Source: Chloroflexota bacterium (GTDB lineage: Bacteria; Chloroflexota; Dehalococcoidia; JACQGW01). From it: a stretch of DNA of 16,257 nucleotides. The position numbers and the translations under genes are program-made. This document shows, piece by piece, positions 12,487 through 16,257 of this stretch. The stretch is from contig JACQGW010000296.1 in NCBI GenBank assembly GCA_016199325.1, positions 1 to 16,257 of the forward strand, read 5' to 3'. The notes under the pieces are model-generated. The model did not search any database, had not been told where the DNA came from, and saw only the letters and a program-made list of their open reading frames with translations. Every line of letters starts with the position of its first letter. Positions within the stretch are counted from its first letter, which is position 1.

Positions 12487-14178
12487 ATGCAGTTCTTGGG
12501 CTACCGTGCAACGCGTCGGGAGTTTCTCAGGATCTTTGCCGTCATCGGCGGCGCTATTGGGACGGTCGGGTCGGCAGGGGCGTGCGCGCCGGCCAGCGCG
12601 CCCCCGCCGACGCAGGCGCCGGTGCCAACGCAAGCTCCGGCTGCTGCCAAGCCAACGGCGGCGCCGGCAGTGACGCAGGCTCCGGCCGCCGCGAAGCCGA
12701 CAACTGCGCCAGCACCGGCGACCCAGGCCCCTGCCAAGGCAGCGAGCGGCGGCACCGTTCGGCTGACCCTCACATGGTCGCCGCAGCGTGCCGATCCACA
12801 CAATCATCAGACGTCGGCCGACTACGTCATCCTCGCGAACATCTACGATCGACTTGTCGACCTCGACCCGAAGAACCTGAGCCCACGGCCGGGTCTGGCG
12901 ACCTCTTGGAAAGCCGCGAACGACACCACCTGGGAGTTCAAGCTGCGGACCGGGGTCAAGTTCAGCGACGGGACGCCGTTCGACGCCGCGGCCGCCAAGA
13001 AGAACGTCGAACGCCAGATGGAGAGCGCGTCAACGAAGCCGTTCACGAACAAGTTCGAATCCGTCGAGGCAAAAGACGCCGAAACCATCGTCATCAAGAC
13101 GAAGACGCCGTACGCCCAGGTGCTCTACAACCTCGGCGTCCCACAGATGGGCGTGATCAGCCCGGCGGCCATCGACAAGGGGAAGGAGTGGCTGTCGACC
13201 AACGCCGTGGGCTCGGGCCCGTTCGTTCTCAAGGAGTGGGTTGCCAAGGAGCGCTTCGTCCTGGAGCGGAATCCGAACTACTGGGGCCCGGCCGTCAAGA
13301 TCGAGCGGGCCCTGTTCCGCGTCGTCCCCGACGAGAACGCTCGGCTGGCGGGACTCAAGTCCGGCGAGCTCGACGTCATCGGCGATCCGCCGGTTCCGAC
13401 GGTCAAGGCGCTCGAATCGGATGCCAACCTGCGCGTGCTCAAGCTCCCGGTTGCCCGCACGTACTTCTTCATGTATCAGATGGGCGACCCGATCATATCG
13501 AACCTGAAGGTGCGCCAGGCCATCGCCGCGGCCATCAATCGGAAAGCCCTGGTCGAGCTCGTCTCAGAGAACCTCAACCGAATGGCAAACACGCTGCTAC
13601 CGCCCGAGGCCCTCGACGGCGAAGGAGCCAATCCCCAGCTTGCCATCGAGTACAACCCCGATCGGGCGAAGGCGTTGCTGGCGGAGTCCGGCGTGAATCT
13701 CTCCGGGAAGCCGCTCAAGATGATCCCGGATATGACCGTCGTCGCGGCCAGGGATACGGCCCAGGCGGTCCAGGAGGATCTGAGAAAGGTCGGCATTGGC
13801 GTCGAGATCGTCCTGCTCGAGCAGGCGAAGATCAACGAGACGCTGGCCGCCCACCAGTACCAGATTGCCCCCTCGTCCTGGCAGACTGCCGATCCCGATT
13901 CGGCACTCAACAAGATCTTCAGCGAGCGCAGCCCCTGGCCCTGGGCCAACCACCACAATGCCGAGTTCGAGCGGAACGTCGACAAGGCGGCCACGATTAT
14001 CGGTGACGCCGAGCGGCGGGCGGCGTACAAGGAGATCTTCCGCTATCTGCTCCAGGATGCGATCTACCTACCGCTCTACCACAAGAACGCCATTGTCGGC
14101 ATGAGCAAGAAGGTTGAGGGCCTTCGCTGGAGCCCGCTCGATTTCGCCCTCCTCAGCGAGGTATCGGTAGCGGGCTAG
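12487..14178 (+). CDS. ABC transporter substrate-binding lipoprotein, peptide/nickel (family 5) type
   Basis: A 563-residue extracellular solute-binding protein (SBP_bac_5). The N-terminus has a twin-arginine motif (R10-R11-E-F-L) then a hydrophobic stretch and lipobox AGAC (C33), so it is probably exported folded via Tat and lipid-anchored. Residues 34-86 are an Ala/Pro/Thr/Gln linker with imperfect repeats of TQAPA. The mature domain contains WEFKLRTGVKFSDGTPFDA, GSGPFVLKEW, PNYWGPAVKIERALFRVVPD and NLKVRQAIAAAINRKALVE, the family signatures for peptide, nickel or opine binding proteins; the ligand cannot be inferred. ATG 12487 has a strong AAGGAGGAGG 6-7 bp upstream. The permease GTG follows 4 bp after its stop. 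Confidence 0.93.
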   Translation: MQFLGYRATRREFLRIFAVIGGAIGTVGSAGACAPASAPPPTQAPVPTQAPAAAKPTAAPAVTQAPAAAKPTTAPAPATQAPAKAASGGTVRLTLTWSPQRADPHNHQTSADYVILANIYDRLVDLDPKNLSPRPGLATSWKAANDTTWEFKLRTGVKFSDGTPFDAAAAKKNVERQMESASTKPFTNKFESVEAKDAETIVIKTKTPYAQVLYNLGVPQMGVISPAAIDKGKEWLSTNAVGSGPFVLKEWVAKERFVLERNPNYWGPAVKIERALFRVVPDENARLAGLKSGELDVIGDPPVPTVKALESDANLRVLKLPVARTYFFMYQMGDPIISNLKVRQAIAAAINRKALVELVSENLNRMANTLLPPEALDGEGANPQLAIEYNPDRAKALLAESGVNLSGKPLKMIPDMTVVAARDTAQAVQEDLRKVGIGVEIVLLEQAKINETLAAHQYQIAPSSWQTADPDSALNKIFSERSPWPWANHHNAEFERNVDKAATIIGDAERRAAYKEIFRYLLQDAIYLPLYHKNAIVGMSKKVEGLRWSPLDFALLSEVSVAG

Positions 14179-14182
14179 GGTT

Positions 14183-15112
14183 GTGGTTCCGTTCGTCGTC
14201 GGCCGGCTGCTGGCGCTGGGGCCACTGCTTCTCGCGGTGAGCATCATCGCGTTCCTGGTGCTGTACCTCTCGCCGGGCGACCCAGCGCGGCTGATGCTCG
14301 GAGAGAACGTCACTCCCGAAGGGGTCGCGCAGTTGCGGCGGGAGCTTGGGCTGGATCAGCCCGTGCACGTCCAGTACGGGATGTTTCTGCTCAACGCTAC
14401 CCGCGGCGACCTCGGCCGCTCGTACAGCACCGCCCAGCCGGTCACCGTCGAGCTGGCTCGGCGGTTCGTCGGGACGCTGCGCTTGAGCGGCCTGGCATTC
14501 GGCCTGGCCGTGCTGATCGGCATTCCCATCGGCGTGCTCACGGCCGTCTCGCGCAATTCGTGGCTGGACCACGTCGTGCGGGTGCTGGTTCTGGCCTTCG
14601 TGTCGATCCCGGTGTTCTGGCTTGGCATCCTGCTCATGTACCTTTTCGCGGTGTCGCTCCGCTGGCTGCCCAGCTCCGGCGATGCGACGCCGGTGCACGT
14701 CATCCTGCCGGCCGTCGCACTCTCGACGTTCTACCTCGGCGTGCTCGTGCGGATGGTGCGCGCGGCCATGCTCGAAGTGCTCCAGGAGGACTATCTGCGA
14801 ACCGCCTACGCCAAGGGGCTGATGGCGCGGACGGTGGTCATCCGCCATGCTCTCAAGAACGCGATGATCCCGGTCGTCACCATCATCGGTCTCCAGATCG
14901 GCTCGCTCATGACCGGCTCTGTCCTGACGGAGACGGTGTTCGCCTGGCCGGGCGTCGGCAAGTACATGATCGACGCCGTCTTCACCCGCGACTATCCGGT
15001 TATTCGGGCCTGCATTCTGCTCTTCGCGGTGAGCTTCGCGGGGGTCAATATCGTTGTCGATGCCCTCTACTCCTACCTCAACCCTCAGATCCGCTTCGCA
15101 ACGCATCGCTGA
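14183..15112 (+). CDS. ABC transporter permease, DppB/OppB type
   Basis: A 309-residue, six-segment inner-membrane permease of the peptide/nickel importer. It has the family N-terminal helix then LSPGDPARLMLGENVTPE, RRELGLDQPVHVQYGMFL, the EAA loop (EDYLRTAYAKGL...HALKNAMIPV, 202-230) that contacts the ATPase, and the conserved LTETVFAWPGVGKYMIDAV near the end. GTG 14183 is 4 bp after the lipoprotein stop and starts the hydrophobic core directly, with no separate ribosome site, so translation is probably coupled. It pairs with the next permease. The ATP-binding subunits are not in the window. Confidence 0.93.
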   Translation: MVPFVVGRLLALGPLLLAVSIIAFLVLYLSPGDPARLMLGENVTPEGVAQLRRELGLDQPVHVQYGMFLLNATRGDLGRSYSTAQPVTVELARRFVGTLRLSGLAFGLAVLIGIPIGVLTAVSRNSWLDHVVRVLVLAFVSIPVFWLGILLMYLFAVSLRWLPSSGDATPVHVILPAVALSTFYLGVLVRMVRAAMLEVLQEDYLRTAYAKGLMARTVVIRHALKNAMIPVVTIIGLQIGSLMTGSVLTETVFAWPGVGKYMIDAVFTRDYPVIRACILLFAVSFAGVNIVVDALYSYLNPQIRFATHR

Positions 15113-15989
15113 TGAGGCGAGGGGAGCGAGGGGCGCCCACGGGGGCCGGAGTCCGCTCCGCGCCGCGTGGGCGCGTCTGCTTGAGGATCGGGCGGCGATC
15201 GCCGGGTTGGTCGTCATTCTTCTGACGGTCGCGGCTGCCATCGCCGCTCCGGTCCTTACATCGTACAGTCCGACGGACCAGGACCTCCGGCTGCGCGGAC
15301 AGGGGCCGACGATGGCGCATCCACTCGGCATGGACGGCCTCGGTCGCGATCAGCTCAGCCGTCTGATGTTCGGCGCGCGCTACACCATTGGCGCCGCCCT
15401 CGTCGCCGTCTCCGTCGCAACCCTCGTCGGCGTTCTGGTCGGGCTCATCTCCGGCTACGCTGGCGCCCAGCTCGACAACTTGCTCATGCGGACGGCGGAT
15501 GCGATGCTGGCGTTTCCGTTCATCGTCGTGGCGGTCTTCCTGGCGGTGCTACTCGGGACGGGCCTGAACACGGCGATCGTCGCTGCCGGCATCGCCTCGG
15601 TGCCGGGCTATGCCCGACTCGTCCGGAGCCTGACGCTGGCGATCCGCGAGCGCGAGTACATTCAGGCGGCGATCGCGATGGGCGCATCAGGCCGGCGCAT
15701 TGCGGTTCGGCACGTGCTCCCAAACGCGCTCGGCCCGATCGTCGTCTACGCGAGCCTGGACATGGCGTCGGCCATCTTCCGGTTGTCCTCGATCTCCTTC
15801 CTCGGCTTCGGCGCCCAGCCACCGACCCCTGAGTGGGGCGCCATGCTGAACGCTGCTCAACAGTGGCTCTCGACGGCTCCCCACATCAGCGTCGTGCCAG
15901 GCACCGCCATCGTCGTCGTGGTCGTCGCGTTCAACCTCGTCGGCGATGGACTGCGCGATGCGCTCGACCCCCGTCTCAAGAACAAGTGA
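15060..15989 (+). CDS. ABC transporter permease, DppC/OppC type
   Basis: The partner permease of the same importer, about 309 residues: RAAIAGLVVILLTVAAAIAAP (first helix, 44-64), HPLGMDGLGRDQLSRLMFGAR (87-107), the EAA loop (EYIQAAIAMGAS...RHVLPNALGP, 199-226), and SFLGFGAQPPTPEWGAMLN. The start is uncertain. ATG 15060 is the last in-frame start before the core and overlaps DppB by 53 bases. An ATGA overlap at 15112, where one would expect the start, is in another frame. No in-frame ATG, GTG or TTG occurs between 15112 and the first membrane helix. The stop is at 15987-15989. Confidence 0.88.
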   Translation: MPSTPTSTLRSASQRIADEARGARGAHGGRSPLRAAWARLLEDRAAIAGLVVILLTVAAAIAAPVLTSYSPTDQDLRLRGQGPTMAHPLGMDGLGRDQLSRLMFGARYTIGAALVAVSVATLVGVLVGLISGYAGAQLDNLLMRTADAMLAFPFIVVAVFLAVLLGTGLNTAIVAAGIASVPGYARLVRSLTLAIREREYIQAAIAMGASGRRIAVRHVLPNALGPIVVYASLDMASAIFRLSSISFLGFGAQPPTPEWGAMLNAAQQWLSTAPHISVVPGTAIVVVVVAFNLVGDGLRDALDPRLKNK

Positions 15990-16061
15990 CCTCGATGGCG
16001 GACCAGAGGCGCGATCGCGTTCATATTCCGAGCCCTATTCTGAACGACAGAGGACTGTACC

Positions 16062-16257
16062 ATGCGCATCGAAGGGACCTGCACAATTGACGCCTCGGTC
16101 GAGCGGGTCTGGGACCTCCTGCTCGACCCGGCCGTCCTCGCGCGCGCGATCCCGGGCTGCGACAAGTTCGAGCCAACCGGCGCGGAGGAGTTCGCCGCCG
16201 TCCTGAAGATCGGCGTGGCCTCGGTCAATGGGACCTACACCGGTCGGGTCAAGATCG
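16062..16257 (+). CDS. CoxG-like SRPBCC protein, 5' part, cut by window edge
   Basis: The visible 65 residues, MRIEGTCTIDASVERVWDLL then DPAVLARAIPGCDKFEP and VLKIGVASVNGTYTGRVKI, match carbon monoxide dehydrogenase subunit G (CoxG) and related START/Bet v1-like SRPBCC proteins. In carboxydotrophs CoxG helps anchor CO dehydrogenase to the membrane; more broadly such genes accompany molybdenum hydroxylases of the xanthine dehydrogenase family. ATG 16062 has AGAGGA about 8 bp upstream, and the gene follows the permease by 72 bp in the same direction, so it may be part of one operon. No CoxSML genes are visible, so a hydroxylase link is inferred. Confidence 0.8.
   Translation, partial: MRIEGTCTIDASVERVWDLLLDPAVLARAIPGCDKFEPTGAEEFAAVLKIGVASVNGTYTGRVKI

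Noticed and set aside
12459..14006. A 515-codon plus-strand frame inside the substrate-binding protein gene
   Set aside because: Composition is Arg/Gly/Gln-rich with no family signature, while the overlapping frame has clear SBP_bac_5 motifs and a strong ribosome site.

Overview
This is a GC-rich bacterial window (roughly two thirds G+C by eye). Several traits fit a Chloroflexota-like lineage: a CpaE/TadZ-type ATPase fused to a receiver domain, Tat-type lipoprotein substrate-binding proteins with long Ala/Pro/Thr linkers, many GTG starts, and hairpins built from inverted tandem heptamers. That placement is an inference; no rRNA marker is present. The one stable RNA gene is tmRNA.

Left part (1-1845): on the minus strand, a truncated SAM hydroxide adenosyltransferase (DUF62) gene lies downstream of a receiver-CpaE/MinD-like gene. 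A hairpin made of 7-bp repeats sits between them and supplies both the cpaE stop codon and the apparent start of the next gene. A divergent promoter region full of GAGCGCAGGC repeats follows. Middle left (1846-3912): an MFS transporter on plus converges on the trans-translation pair smpB-ssrA on minus. The MFS frame runs 106 nt, antisense, into the tRNA-like 3' end of tmRNA.

Central part (4129-10776, all plus) is a surface-polysaccharide precursor cluster: a Trm112-like zinc-ribbon protein, a nucleotide-sugar pyrophosphorylase, an excisionase-type HTH protein, UDP-glucose/GDP-mannose dehydrogenase, an HddA-like GHMP sugar kinase, a WbaP-like membrane protein whose phosphoglycosyl transferase active-site Asp-Glu is replaced by Arg-Ser, and a HlyD/MFP-type lipoprotein. 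The cluster could make an NDP-activated heptose or uronate glycan and couple it to an envelope export step. The altered transferase is the most unusual item here.

Right part (10777-16257): a second heptamer hairpin abuts a clear promoter for an aquaporin whose predicted selectivity filter looks like plant TIPs (His-Val-Ala-Arg, with NPS as the second motif). An 83-bp near-perfect palindrome follows, then a small minus-strand gene of unknown function with its own promoter. After these comes an oligopeptide/nickel-class ABC importer operon (Tat lipoprotein, two permeases, no ATPases in view), followed by the start of a CoxG-like SRPBCC gene. That last gene hints that the transporter belongs to a molybdenum-hydroxylase catabolic cluster.

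Promoters recognised by eye share a TTGAC-N17/18-T(A)NNNT layout, often with an extended -10 reading TGCTAG or TGCTATA. All calls come from reading the sequence; no database search was run.
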